Assembly: GCA_030040235.1 (NCBI GenBank)
Contig: JASHUC010000370.1
Coordinates: 1 to 6,556, forward strand
Origin: Gammaproteobacteria bacterium
Lineage (GTDB): Bacteria > Pseudomonadota > Gammaproteobacteria > Steroidobacterales > Steroidobacteraceae
DNA length: 6,556 bases
Reading direction: 5' to 3'
The translations under genes were made by a program, and so were the position numbers. This document shows positions 1 through 6,308 of this stretch, one piece after another; position 1 is the first letter of the stretch, and each line of letters begins with the position of its first letter. A model generated the notes under the pieces. The model made no database searches. It was given only the letters and a program-made list of their open reading frames with translations, and was not told where the DNA came from.

Positions 1-447
1 CGCGCCGATCTTCCCCGGTGCCTCGCTCGGATGCGCGATGCGGGTGGTGAGCTTGGTGAGGGAACGCAGCAGGCCCGGCTGATCGGGCGTCTCGTGCAGC
101 GCGCCGAACCCTCGGCCGATCTGCCCGAGCGGGATCTGGCCGACGAGAAACAGCACTCGCGCACCGAGGGCGTAGGCGGTCGCGAGCGCCGCGCCGGCGT
201 TGAGGAGTCCGGGGCCCGGGACGACGCTGCACACCGCGACCTCGCCCCCGGCCATTGCATAGCCGAGCGCCATGTAGCCTGCGCCCTGCTCGTGGCGCGT
301 ATGGATCACGCGAATGCGGTCACCCGCATCGTGGAGGGCGTTGTAGAGCCAGTCGTTCTGGATGCCCGGCAGGCCGAACAGGACCTTGATGCCATGGGCC
401 AGCAAGGACTCGACCACGGCCTCCCCGCCCGTCACGCTGCGAATCAC
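1..447 (-). CDS. Thiamine-diphosphate-dependent enzyme (acetolactate synthase / benzoylformate decarboxylase-like), N-terminal part
   Basis: Reading the minus strand from a GTG at 447 gives 149 codons with no stop up to the window edge, so the gene is cut at its 3' side. The visible part is the N-terminal pyrimidine-binding (PYR) domain of the acetolactate synthase superfamily: GGEAVVESL at residues 7-15, VLFGLPG at 22-28, and HTRHEQGAGYMALGYA at 49-64, in which Glu53 is the conserved glutamate that activates the thiamine cofactor. VVPGPG (75-80) and GQIPLGQIGRG (103-113) are further family landmarks. The family joins or splits 2-oxo acids in the cytoplasm; the exact substrate cannot be read from this domain. 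The start is supported by GGGGGAG at 456-462, 8 bp upstream. It overlaps the stop of the MBL-fold gene as GTGA, so the two are probably translationally coupled. Family call is firm; acetolactate synthase proper is less likely than a catabolic or detoxifying relative. Confidence 0.9.
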   Translation of the reverse strand, partial: MIRSVTGGEAVVESLLAHGIKVLFGLPGIQNDWLYNALHDAGDRIRVIHTRHEQGAGYMALGYAMAGGEVAVCSVVPGPGLLNAGAALATAYALGARVLFLVGQIPLGQIGRGFGALHETPDQPGLLRSLTKLTTRIAHPSEAPGKIGA

Positions 448-1334
448 GCCTTGTGCTCCCCCACCGGCAGGGGCAACTCGACGTCGAGCAGGTCGCGACC
501 GATCAGAATCCTGCCGTCGAAGTGGGCGGCCGCACGAGCCCTGAGCCGATTCTCGTCGATCGGACCGAATGCCCCGAGCGGGGAGAGGATCAGCATCCGC
601 ACGCCCGCCTCGCGCGCGATCCGGGCGGCACCCTCGGGCTGGCTATGCACGCGCAGCATCCGATTGACGACGGGCTGAACCCTTGCCGCCGGCAGGTACT
701 TCTCCGCATCGTCGAGATAGAGCGATTCGTGCACGAGTATGTCCGCGCCGCGGGCGAGGGCGCCGAGGCTGCGCGTCGGCACGGTATCTGCGGAAAACAC
801 CACCGAGCCGCTCGGCGTATCGAACCGGTAGGCAAACACCTTCTCGACCGGCGGATGGTCCACGAGCACGCAGCGCACCCGCATCTGCTCGTCATCGACG
901 ATCTCGCCCGCCTCGGCGATCTCGCGCACCCGGACGAGGTCGCGCAGATGGGGCCGGTCCTCGTCCGCCACGCGATAGCGGATGTCCTGCGCGAAGAGCT
1001 CGAGGTACAGCTCCATCATGCGCGCGAGTGGCGGCGGTCCGATCAACTCGACCGGTTGCGTGAGCAGCGACCAGCTCTGGTGGATCAGCAGCCCGAAGTC
1101 GGCCACGTGATCGATGTGGTGGTGGGTGATCCAGATGCGCCTGAGCGAGGAGAGCGCGATGCCGGCGCGCACCAGCTGGCCCCCGACGCCGTTGCCGCAA
1201 TCGATGACGCTCGTGTGATCGCCGAGGACCAGCGCGTGAGAGGCCGCGTTCCGGTTGAGCTTTGGCGTCGGGCCTCCCGATGACCCGAGAATCACGAGCT
1301 TTGAAGTCACGGTGGAAGCGCCGCAGCTCGCCAC
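444..1334 (-). CDS. MBL-fold metal-dependent hydrolase, RNase Z/arylsulfatase-like branch, with altered last metal ligand
   Basis: 296 residues, usual length for this branch. The N-terminus (KLVILGSSGGPTP, 12-24) and IDCGNGVGGQLVRAG (44-58) match the beta-lactamase-like fold. The zinc motif THHHIDH is at 70-76; further expected ligands are His160 (VDHPP), Asp183 (FSADT) and His202 (ILVHES). The final ligand of RNase Z-type enzymes, normally in an L-T/S-H-L segment, aligns with LILSPLG (248-254), so His is replaced by Pro252. No tRNA-binding exosite arm is evident, so a small-molecule ester, sulfate or lactone hydrolase is more likely than RNase Z. The substrate is unknown. It is the first gene of a two-gene unit with the thiamine-diphosphate enzyme, with which it overlaps by 4 bp. 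The start is GTG at 1334; an in-frame GTG at 1310 (residue 9) also fits the family N-terminus, and neither has a clear Shine-Dalgarno. Fold is certain, function is not. Confidence 0.88.
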   Translation of the reverse strand: MASCGASTVTSKLVILGSSGGPTPKLNRNAASHALVLGDHTSVIDCGNGVGGQLVRAGIALSSLRRIWITHHHIDHVADFGLLIHQSWSLLTQPVELIGPPPLARMMELYLELFAQDIRYRVADEDRPHLRDLVRVREIAEAGEIVDDEQMRVRCVLVDHPPVEKVFAYRFDTPSGSVVFSADTVPTRSLGALARGADILVHESLYLDDAEKYLPAARVQPVVNRMLRVHSQPEGAARIAREAGVRMLILSPLGAFGPIDENRLRARAAAHFDGRILIGRDLLDVELPLPVGEHKA

Positions 1335-1354
1335 ATCAGTGATGGCTGACTTAG

Positions 1355-1360
1355 ATCATA
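1355..1360 (-). promoter_or_regulatory. Possible -10 element for the MBL/thiamine-enzyme operon
   Basis: TATGAT on the minus strand lies in a conspicuously A+T-rich patch (about 1340-1380) within G+C-rich DNA, 21 bp upstream of the GTG at 1334. No convincing -35 hexamer lies 16-18 bp upstream. The patch also holds the perfect 10-bp palindrome TTCTATAGAA at 1368-1377, which could be an activator or repressor half-site pair just where a -35 would lie. Assignment is by position and composition only. Confidence 0.3.
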
Positions 1361-1410
1361 TACGAATTTCTATAGAATACGGGCGCAAACGCGCGCCGCG
1401 CCCAGGGCGG

Positions 1411-1435
1411 CCGGCGCGCACCGCCGGCAGCGCGC
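1411..1435. repeat. G+C-rich inverted repeats between lipoprotein gene and MBL gene
   Basis: Two mutually exclusive hairpins overlap here: CCGGCG/CGCCGG (1411-1416 with 1422-1427) and GCGCGC/GCGCGC (1414-1419 with 1430-1435). A separate 6-bp hairpin, CTGCCG/CGGCAG with a 5-nt loop, spans the lipoprotein stop codon at 1468-1484. None is followed by a T-run on the minus strand, so a classical intrinsic terminator is not supported; the structures could slow polymerase or protect a 3' end. Apart from these, the 140-bp gap (1335-1474) holds only the A+T-rich promoter patch. Confidence 0.35.
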
Positions 1436-1474
1436 GAAGCCAACCGCTGGTGCGCCGCAGGGGTATCCTGCCGT

Positions 1475-1648
1475 TCAGCGGCAGTGCGGGTCGGCAGGGC
1501 CGCAGGCGACCCAGGCATGATCGTGCCACCAGCGATGGTGATCGCGATCGTAATAGCCCTCTCGGGGCGCAACGACACAGCCCGATACAAACATCATCAG
1601 CAGAGCCACCAAACAGCTGCCCACAGCGACAGGCCGGATGCTTCTCAT
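1475..1648 (-). CDS. Small His/Trp-rich lipoprotein (57 residues), function unknown
   Basis: A lipoprotein signal peptide is clear: Arg at 2 and 5, a hydrophobic core at about 6-20, and the lipobox VSGC at 21-24, so Cys24 should be lipidated after export. The mature part is only 34 residues and very rich in aromatic and basic residues: YY (32-33), DRDHHRWWHDH (34-44), then Cys49 and Cys56 with His55. Five histidines and two extra cysteines could bind metal or haem, but that is inference. The ATG at 1648 is chosen because GGGAGGA lies just upstream at 1652-1658; a TTG 27 bp further upstream would add nine residues before the signal peptide and is unlikely. The gene has its own promoter and stands alone, downstream of the methyltransferase. 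I do not recognise the family. Small lipoproteins of this style are common in proteobacterial envelopes. Confidence 0.8.
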   Translation of the reverse strand: MRSIRPVAVGSCLVALLMMFVSGCVVAPREGYYDRDHHRWWHDHAWVACGPADPHCR

Positions 1649-1651
1649 GGA

Positions 1652-1658
1652 TCCTCCC
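1652..1658 (-). promoter_or_regulatory. Ribosome binding site of the small lipoprotein
   Basis: GGGAGGA on the minus strand, 3 bp before the ATG at 1648 (4 bp from the GGAGG core). It is the strongest Shine-Dalgarno in the window and decides the start of the lipoprotein in favour of the ATG over the upstream TTG. Confidence 0.75.
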
Positions 1659-1684
1659 GGTTCGTAGAACCTCAAGCGCGCGGC

Positions 1685-1712
1685 GTCATACTCCGCCGCA
1701 TGGCCAAGTCAA
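1685..1712 (-). promoter_or_regulatory. Sigma70-type promoter of the small lipoprotein
   Basis: Minus-strand TTGACT (1707-1712), a 16-bp spacer, and TATGAC (1685-1690). The -35 matches TTGACA at five of six positions and the -10 matches TATAAT at four of six. The predicted transcript start near 1678 gives a leader of about 30 nt that contains the strong Shine-Dalgarno. The promoter begins just after the methyltransferase stop codon (1721), so the lipoprotein can be transcribed independently of it. It is the best promoter match in the window. Confidence 0.6.
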
Positions 1713-1720
1713 CGCAAGGA

Positions 1721-3283
1721 TCATGCCCGTGCGGCATTGCGGCGTCCGTGGACGCCCTGCGCGGCGAGCCACTCTGCGAGCTCGGGGATGCGCACTCGGG
1801 CGAGCTCCCGGGGCTCGAGCTTGTGCAAGCCTCCACCGTACACGCGGGCCTCGCCCAGCAGCTCCTCGGGCTCGATCGCCCGTAGCATCGACCAGACCTC
1901 GCGGATCGCGGCCGGATCGCGCTCGAGCACCCCCGCAAGAGGCTGCGACGGATACATCGCCAGATACACGTTGCTCACCGTGGCGCGCGAGCCATTGAGA
2001 ATGAAACGGAATGGACCGGCGCGCGCGCCGCCCATGCGCCCGAGATAGGTACAGACGATCGGCGCCGCCGGCCGGCGCTCCTGCCGGTACCAGGGCGCTC
2101 GATGGCGGCAGAGGTAGCCCGCGTGGACACCGCGGGCCCGGCCCTCGACGAGATACGCCGCGAGGCTCGGATAGCGCGCGCCGATTTCATCCTCACCGAG
2201 ATCGAGGTCGAGCAGGAAGAGCCGGTGCGCGATCTCCGGTGTGCCATCGTACCTCGCCTTCACCTCATCATCGGGCAGATAGCGCGGGCCCGGCAGTATC
2301 GGCCTGAGCGCCTGCCTCGGCAGATCGAGCTCGACGATCCTGCTTTCGGGCAGGATGAAGTAGCGGTTGCCGCCGGTTGCAATGCCCCGCTGGATGCGAA
2401 AGAAGCTCGCGAGCCTCGGGACGGCGCTGCCGCCCCGCAGCGTGCCACTGCACGAACGCGTCCATTTGCCCTCGGGCCTGAGCGCCCGTGCCGGCAGGTC
2501 TCGCACGAGCCGCGGCGCGAGCAGCGAGCCTCCGAGCGTGAATCTCACGTGATGATCGACCGGCGGTGGAATGCCCCGGAACCACACGATGGCCGAGGAG
2601 ACGAGCGCGTCGGCAAACTGAACGTCCTCGGGGTCGAACCGATGAATGTGCAGGAGCGTGACCCGTGTGAGGAGATAACGCTTGAGGGCCTGCCCGTACC
2701 TTACGTCCATGAACTCGCTCGGAACCAGCCAACCGGCGATGCCACCCTCGGCGAGCCAGGGGTGCGCCAGCCCGATGAAGTGGCCATAAAGGCCCGCGAG
2801 GCCCCCGAGCCTCATCCCACTCACCCGTCGCGTGCGCAGCCGCAGACGCACCTTGTCGTCGGCCTTCAAATGATGGTGCCGCACGTAGGGCGGGTTGCAC
2901 ACGAGCAGATTGAAGCGCCGCCCCGGCGCAGCACGCGTGAAATCCTCCACCCGAACCGCAAGACCCTCGCCGCCCCAGAGCTCGCGCGCCGCCGCGGCGA
3001 AATGCGCATCCACTTCGAAGCCCAGAGCCGCCGCGATTCGCCTTCGCGGCACGAGCGCGCGCAGCGCCGCGTAGAAGGACCCGCTGCCGACCGCCGGGTC
3101 GAGAAAGCGCAGCGGCTCACCCGGGGTGAGCAGAGCCAGCCCGTAGTGCAGCATCTCGGCGGCGAGCGCGCTCGGCGTTGCAAACTGCCCGAGACGATTG
3201 CGCTGCGCACGGGGGCGCGCCGCATCGAGCGAGCGCTGCAGGGCGAGCCGCGCCTCCTCCAGGCGAAAGATGTCGCGGGACAT
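1721..3283 (-). CDS. Gamma-type N6-adenine DNA methyltransferase, apparently solitary
   Basis: 520 residues. It transfers a methyl group from S-adenosylmethionine to adenine in a DNA target. Motif order is that of the gamma class: motif X GQFATP (32-37), motif I LDPAVGSGSF (61-70), the acidic ribose-binding residue in GFEVD (88-92), VEDF (112-115), and catalytic motif IV NPPY (130-133) with its usual VRHHHL tail. The C-terminal half is the target-recognition region, with IQRGIATGGNRYFIL (297-311), RAPWYR (395-400) and GGGLHKLEPREL (483-494), as in Eco57I/XhoI/SalI-like modification enzymes. The ATG at 3283 is chosen because the open frame further upstream is antisense to marC and has no protein character; no clear Shine-Dalgarno is present. 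No restriction endonuclease lies on either side, so it may be an orphan epigenetic methyltransferase or the relic of a restriction-modification pair. I see no nuclease domain within it. Recognition sequence cannot be inferred. Confidence 0.9.
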   Translation of the reverse strand: MSRDIFRLEEARLALQRSLDAARPRAQRNRLGQFATPSALAAEMLHYGLALLTPGEPLRFLDPAVGSGSFYAALRALVPRRRIAAALGFEVDAHFAAAARELWGGEGLAVRVEDFTRAAPGRRFNLLVCNPPYVRHHHLKADDKVRLRLRTRRVSGMRLGGLAGLYGHFIGLAHPWLAEGGIAGWLVPSEFMDVRYGQALKRYLLTRVTLLHIHRFDPEDVQFADALVSSAIVWFRGIPPPVDHHVRFTLGGSLLAPRLVRDLPARALRPEGKWTRSCSGTLRGGSAVPRLASFFRIQRGIATGGNRYFILPESRIVELDLPRQALRPILPGPRYLPDDEVKARYDGTPEIAHRLFLLDLDLGEDEIGARYPSLAAYLVEGRARGVHAGYLCRHRAPWYRQERRPAAPIVCTYLGRMGGARAGPFRFILNGSRATVSNVYLAMYPSQPLAGVLERDPAAIREVWSMLRAIEPEELLGEARVYGGGLHKLEPRELARVRIPELAEWLAAQGVHGRRNAARA

Positions 3284-3307
3284 GCGTGCTATTCTTTCAT
3301 AGACAGC
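3284..3307. promoter_or_regulatory. Very short divergent promoter region between the methyltransferase and marC
   Basis: Only 24 bp separate the two start codons. On the plus strand TGCTATTCT (3287-3295) is an extended -10 element, placing the marC transcript start near 3302, about 6 nt before its ATG. On the minus strand TATGAA (3296-3301) could be the -10 for the methyltransferase, with a start near 3289, again about 6 nt from its ATG. The two elements abut, so the promoters should exclude each other, and any -35 sequences lie inside the opposing gene. Neither gene has a clear Shine-Dalgarno, which fits near-leaderless mRNAs. Promoter positions are inferred; the 24-bp spacing is read directly. 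Confidence 0.4.
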
Positions 3308-3976
3308 ATGGCACAGTTCATCGAGACCACGCTCATCGCCGTCGGCGCGCTGCTGCCGATCGTCGACCCGCTCGGAGGCGCACCCATCTACCTCGCCATG
3401 ATCACGGGCCTGACACCGGCCGAGCGCGATCGCATGGCGAAGCTCGTCTCGATCAACAGCTTCTTTCTGCTGCTCGTGTCGATCCTGGCCGGCGCCTACG
3501 TGCTCGACTTCTTCGGGGTGTCGATCCCTGCGGTGCAGGTCGGCGGCGGTTTCATCGTGTGCTTCATCGCCTGGTCGCTGCTCACGAGTCCGAACGCACC
3601 GGCCGTCGCGGACCGGCCGTCCACCTCGGAGGTCGATCCCCTGAGTCAGCGCGCGTTCTATCCGATCACCATGCCGTTGACCGTGGGACCGGGCGCAATC
3701 TCGGTCGCCGTCACCCTCGGAGCCAACCCGCCCCGCGGCATCCGGCCGCTGCTCAGCACCACACTCGCTCACGTCCTCGGCGTGCTGATCACCGTGGTGA
3801 GCATTTATCTTTGTTACCGCTACGCCGAGCGCATCCTGAGGAGACTCGGCACGACCGGCACGAACGTGCTGATACGCCTCAGCGCGTTCATCATGTTCTG
3901 CATCGGGATCCAGATCGTGTGGAACGGCCTGCACGTGCTCATCGAGAGTGTGCTCGGCCGGCCTGCGGGTGGCTGA
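3308..3976 (+). CDS. MarC/UPF0056 family inner-membrane protein
   Basis: 222 residues, standard for the MarC family. About six hydrophobic helices are visible, near residues 6-28, 43-66, 74-93, 115-138, 147-170 and 188-212. Family landmarks are DPLGGAPIYL (20-29), FYPITMPLTVGPGAIS (117-132) and RLSAFIMFCIGIQIVWNG (190-207). These proteins sit in the cytoplasmic membrane; the early link of E. coli MarC to multiple antibiotic resistance was not upheld, and a transport role for small metabolites has been proposed, so the substrate is left open. The ATG at 3308 precedes the first helix directly; the open frame upstream is antisense to the methyltransferase. There is no Shine-Dalgarno, but an extended -10 lies just upstream. 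The stop at 3976 is 76 bp from the next gene. Family assignment is firm, function is not. Confidence 0.92.
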   Translation: MAQFIETTLIAVGALLPIVDPLGGAPIYLAMITGLTPAERDRMAKLVSINSFFLLLVSILAGAYVLDFFGVSIPAVQVGGGFIVCFIAWSLLTSPNAPAVADRPSTSEVDPLSQRAFYPITMPLTVGPGAISVAVTLGANPPRGIRPLLSTTLAHVLGVLITVVSIYLCYRYAERILRRLGTTGTNVLIRLSAFIMFCIGIQIVWNGLHVLIESVLGRPAGG

Positions 3977-3983
3977 GCGCACT

Positions 3984-3995
3984 CTCGAGCTCGAG
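3984..3995. repeat. Tandem CTCGAG palindrome in the marC to DsbA-like gap
   Basis: CTCGAGCTCGAG is a perfect 12-bp palindrome made of two adjacent CTCGAG hexamers. It lies just after the marC stop. It may be a chance product of G+C-rich, CTC/GAG-rich sequence, or part of a protein-binding or attenuating structure. No T-run follows, so it is not called a terminator. Confidence 0.4.
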
Positions 3996-4015
3996 GCTCG
4001 CCGCGGCCGGCGCGC

Positions 4016-4044
4016 AGGACAAGGCGACCCGGTTCGCGTACGAT
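4016..4044 (+). promoter_or_regulatory. Putative promoter of the DsbA-like gene and pgi
   Basis: AGGACA (4016-4021), a 17-bp spacer, and TACGAT (4039-4044). The -35 keeps GACA of the consensus, and the -10 matches four of six positions. The predicted start at about 4051-4053 coincides with the GTG at 4053, so the mRNA would be leaderless. This is used to support that start, which has no Shine-Dalgarno. Confidence 0.45.
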
Positions 4045-4052
4045 TCGCTGCC

Positions 4053-4610
4053 GTGAGTACCCCCACTGTGATCTTTCGCCGGCATGCCCTCGATCTCAGC
4101 GATCCGATGAACGCCACGGATCACGTCCTCGGAACCCCCGGCGCCCCGGCGACCGTCGTCGAATACGGCGACTTCGAATGTCCCGTCTGCAAGCAAGCCG
4201 CTCCCACCGCACGACTGCTCCTCGAGCGCTTCCCGGGGCGGATCCTGTTCGTCTTCCGCCATTTTCCGCAGGAAGCGGTGCACCCGCATGCGCTTCAGGC
4301 GGCCGAGGCGGCCGAATGCGCGGGCGCCCAGGGTAAGTTCTGGGAGATGCACGATACGCTGTTCGCCCACCAGGAGCGCCTCAAGCCCAAGGACCTGCGC
4401 GGCTACGCGGAACGCCTCGGGCTCGACCTCGCTCGCTTCACCGCGGAGATGGACGGTGGAACCTACCGGCAGCGTATCCGTGAGCACATGGAGAGCGGGC
4501 GCCGAAGCCATCTGAAGGCCACTCCCGGCTTCTACGTCAACGGTATCATCGCCGACGTGTCCTTCGGGCTGCCGGCGCTCTTCGAAGCCACTGCAAAGGT
4601 CCTCGGCTAG
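4053..4610 (+). CDS. DsbA-like thioredoxin-fold protein without signal peptide
   Basis: 185 residues from the GTG at 4053. A thioredoxin fold with inserted helical domain is indicated by [12 protein letters not shown] (35-46) carrying the CPVC active site, FRHFP (68-72), [25 protein letters not shown] (77-101), and the cis-proline loop ATPGFYVNG (156-164). The closest known style is the Thioredoxin_4/BdbD-like group, including the domain fused to the C-terminus of some NhaA antiporters. No signal peptide or membrane segment precedes the domain, so it should act in the cytoplasm as a thiol oxidoreductase or a selenium-, arsenic- or stress-linked reductase; the partner is unknown. The start is uncertain: GTG 4053 suits the leaderless promoter, while ATG 4107 (residue 19) would still retain the full fold. 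Only 23 bp separate its stop from pgi, suggesting co-transcription. Confidence 0.88.
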   Translation: MSTPTVIFRRHALDLSDPMNATDHVLGTPGAPATVVEYGDFECPVCKQAAPTARLLLERFPGRILFVFRHFPQEAVHPHALQAAEAAECAGAQGKFWEMHDTLFAHQERLKPKDLRGYAERLGLDLARFTAEMDGGTYRQRIREHMESGRRSHLKATPGFYVNGIIADVSFGLPALFEATAKVLG

Positions 4611-4619
4611 CCGATCACG

Positions 4620-4625
4620 AAAGGA
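4620..4625 (+). promoter_or_regulatory. Ribosome binding site of pgi
   Basis: AAAGGA lies 8 bp before the ATG at 4634, within the 23-bp gap after the DsbA-like gene. It fixes the pgi start and shows that pgi can be translated from an upstream-initiated mRNA. No separate promoter is evident in the gap. Confidence 0.65.
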
Positions 4626-4633
4626 CTCACGCC

Positions 4634-6271
4634 ATGAGCGAGCGTACGCCCCTGCTCACCGAGCTCCCGGCCTGGTCCGCGCTGCGCGCACATCAACCGA
4701 GTGTGGCCACCAGCTCGTTGCGCAAGCTCTTCGCAGGCGATCCCACCCGCGGCGAGCGGCTCACCGCCGAGGCTGCGGGGGTTCATCTCGACTACTCGAA
4801 GAATCTGATCACCGATGAAACCCTGCGCCTGCTCCTCAAGCTCGCACAGGAATCCCGGCTGCGCGAGCGCATCGAGGCGATGTTTCGCGGCGAGCCGATC
4901 AACGTGTCGGAGAACCGGCCCGCACTGCACGTCGCGCTGCGCGCGCCGCGCGGGGCATCGATCACCGTGGCCGGCGAGAACGTCGTTCCCAAGGTGCAAG
5001 CCGTGCTCGACAAGATGAGCGCCTTCGCCGAGCGCGTGCGCAGCGGCGAATGGAAGGGCGCAACCGGCGAGCGCATCCGTGCCGTCGTCAATATCGGCAT
5101 CGGCGGATCGGATCTGGGTCCGGTCATGGCGTACGAGGCGCTCAAGCACTATAGCGAGCGAAGCCTGACGTTCCGCTTCATCTCCAACGTCGATGGCACC
5201 GACTTCGCCGAGGCCGTGTGGGATCTCGACCCCGCAACGACGCTGTTCATCATCTCATCGAAGACCTTCACGACCCTCGAGACGATGACCAACGCCATGA
5301 CGGCTCGCGAAGGGCTGCTGAAGCGGCTCGGCGGCGATCGCGCAGCGGTGGCGCGGCATTTCGTCGCCGTTTCGACCAATGCAGCGGAGGTCGCGAAGTT
5401 CGGCATCGATACCGCGAACATGTTCGAGTTCTGGGATTGGGTGGGCGGCCGCTATTCCATGGATTCGGCCATCGGTCTCTCGACGATGCTCGCGATCGGT
5501 GCGGATCATTTTCGGGCGATGCTCGGCGGATTTCACGAGATGGACGAGCATTTCCGCACGGCACCCTTCGAGCGCAACCTCCCGGTGCTCATGGGCCTGC
5601 TCGGCATCTGGTACAACAACTTCTTCGGCGCTCAGACGGTCGCAGTGCTGCCGTACGAGCAGTACCTCAAGCGCTTTCCTGCCTATCTCCAGCAGCTCAC
5701 GATGGAGAGCAACGGCAAGCACGTCACCTCCTCGGGCGAGCGCGTTTCATATACGACCGGCCCGATTTACTGGGGCGAACCGGGCACCAACGGGCAGCAT
5801 TCCTTCTATCAGCTGATCCATCAGGGGACGCGGCTGATACCCTGCGATTTCATCGCCTTCGCGAGAGCTCTCAACCCGCTCGGGCAGCATCACGATCTGC
5901 TGCTCGCCAACGTCTTCGCACAAGGCGAGGCGCTCGCCTTCGGCAAGACCGCCGAGGAAGTGAAGGCCGAAGGCTCACCCGACTGGCTCGTTCCCCACCG
6001 GACTTTCGAGGGCAACCGCCCCTCCAATACGCTGCTCCTCGAGCAGCTCACGCCGGCCGCACTCGGCAAGCTCGTCGCCCTCTACGAGCACATCGTCTTC
6101 ACCCAGGGCAGCATCTGGCAGATCGACTCGTTCGATCAATGGGGAGTCGAGCTCGGCAAAGTGCTCGCCAAACGGATCCTGCCCGAGCTCGGCGGGCAGA
6201 CCGCCTCCGCCGCGCACGACAGCTCGACGACCGCCCTCATCCGCTGGTACCGCAAGCACCGGGCGCCGTGA
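4634..6271 (+). CDS. pgi: Glucose-6-phosphate isomerase
   Basis: 545 residues, the typical length of the large bacterial enzyme. It interconverts glucose 6-phosphate and fructose 6-phosphate in the cytoplasm, linking glycolysis, gluconeogenesis and the pentose phosphate pathway. Landmarks in order: LDYSKN (52-57), the sugar-phosphate site GIGGSDLG (155-162), [10 protein letters not shown] (208-217), signature 1 [12 protein letters not shown] (270-281) with Arg273, MESNGK (357-362) with catalytic base Glu358, [14 protein letters not shown] (386-399) with ring-opening His389, and signature 2 [18 protein letters not shown] (492-509) with Lys509. All expected active-site residues are present and the frame is intact, so the enzyme should be active. 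The ATG at 4634 has AAAGGA 8 bp upstream. It follows the DsbA-like gene by 23 bp. Nothing about the protein is unusual. Confidence 0.98.
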   Translation: MSERTPLLTELPAWSALRAHQPSVATSSLRKLFAGDPTRGERLTAEAAGVHLDYSKNLITDETLRLLLKLAQESRLRERIEAMFRGEPINVSENRPALHVALRAPRGASITVAGENVVPKVQAVLDKMSAFAERVRSGEWKGATGERIRAVVNIGIGGSDLGPVMAYEALKHYSERSLTFRFISNVDGTDFAEAVWDLDPATTLFIISSKTFTTLETMTNAMTAREGLLKRLGGDRAAVARHFVAVSTNAAEVAKFGIDTANMFEFWDWVGGRYSMDSAIGLSTMLAIGADHFRAMLGGFHEMDEHFRTAPFERNLPVLMGLLGIWYNNFFGAQTVAVLPYEQYLKRFPAYLQQLTMESNGKHVTSSGERVSYTTGPIYWGEPGTNGQHSFYQLIHQGTRLIPCDFIAFARALNPLGQHHDLLLANVFAQGEALAFGKTAEEVKAEGSPDWLVPHRTFEGNRPSNTLLLEQLTPAALGKLVALYEHIVFTQGSIWQIDSFDQWGVELGKVLAKRILPELGGQTASAAHDSSTTALIRWYRKHRAP

Positions 6272-6308
6272 GCGCTCGCCGGTCGGGCCGGTACTGCGCC
6301 TGGAGCGC
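6272..6308 (+). terminator. Nested inverted repeat after pgi, weak terminator candidate
   Basis: GCGCTC (6272-6277) pairs with GAGCGC (6303-6308), enclosing a second hairpin CCGG/CCGG (6279-6282 with 6288-6291). It begins directly after the pgi stop codon. No T-run follows, so it is at best a pause or 3'-end protecting structure, possibly with Rho-dependent termination. Confidence 0.25.

Noticed and set aside
31..1283. Plus-strand open frames across 31-678 and 453-1283
   Set aside because: They are antisense to the thiamine-diphosphate enzyme and the MBL-fold gene, both of which carry clear motifs. The plus-strand translations have none.
1468..1484. 6-bp hairpin over the lipoprotein stop codon as an intrinsic terminator
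   Set aside because: No T-run follows on the minus strand and the stem is short.
1649..1675. TTG start adding nine residues to the small lipoprotein
   Set aside because: The GGGAGGA site lies inside that extension and points to the ATG at 1648, and the extension would separate the start from the signal peptide.
2102..3307. Long plus-strand open frame in front of marC
   Set aside because: It mirrors the methyltransferase on the other strand and shows no domain or protein-like hydrophobic pattern; marC-like sequence starts only at 3308.
3284..4117. Minus-strand open frame extending the methyltransferase by 278 residues at its N-terminus
   Set aside because: The extra part is exactly antisense to marC, is rich in Arg/His/Asp/Glu in a way typical of the reverse strand of a membrane gene, and the methyltransferase motif X begins at a normal distance from the ATG at 3283.
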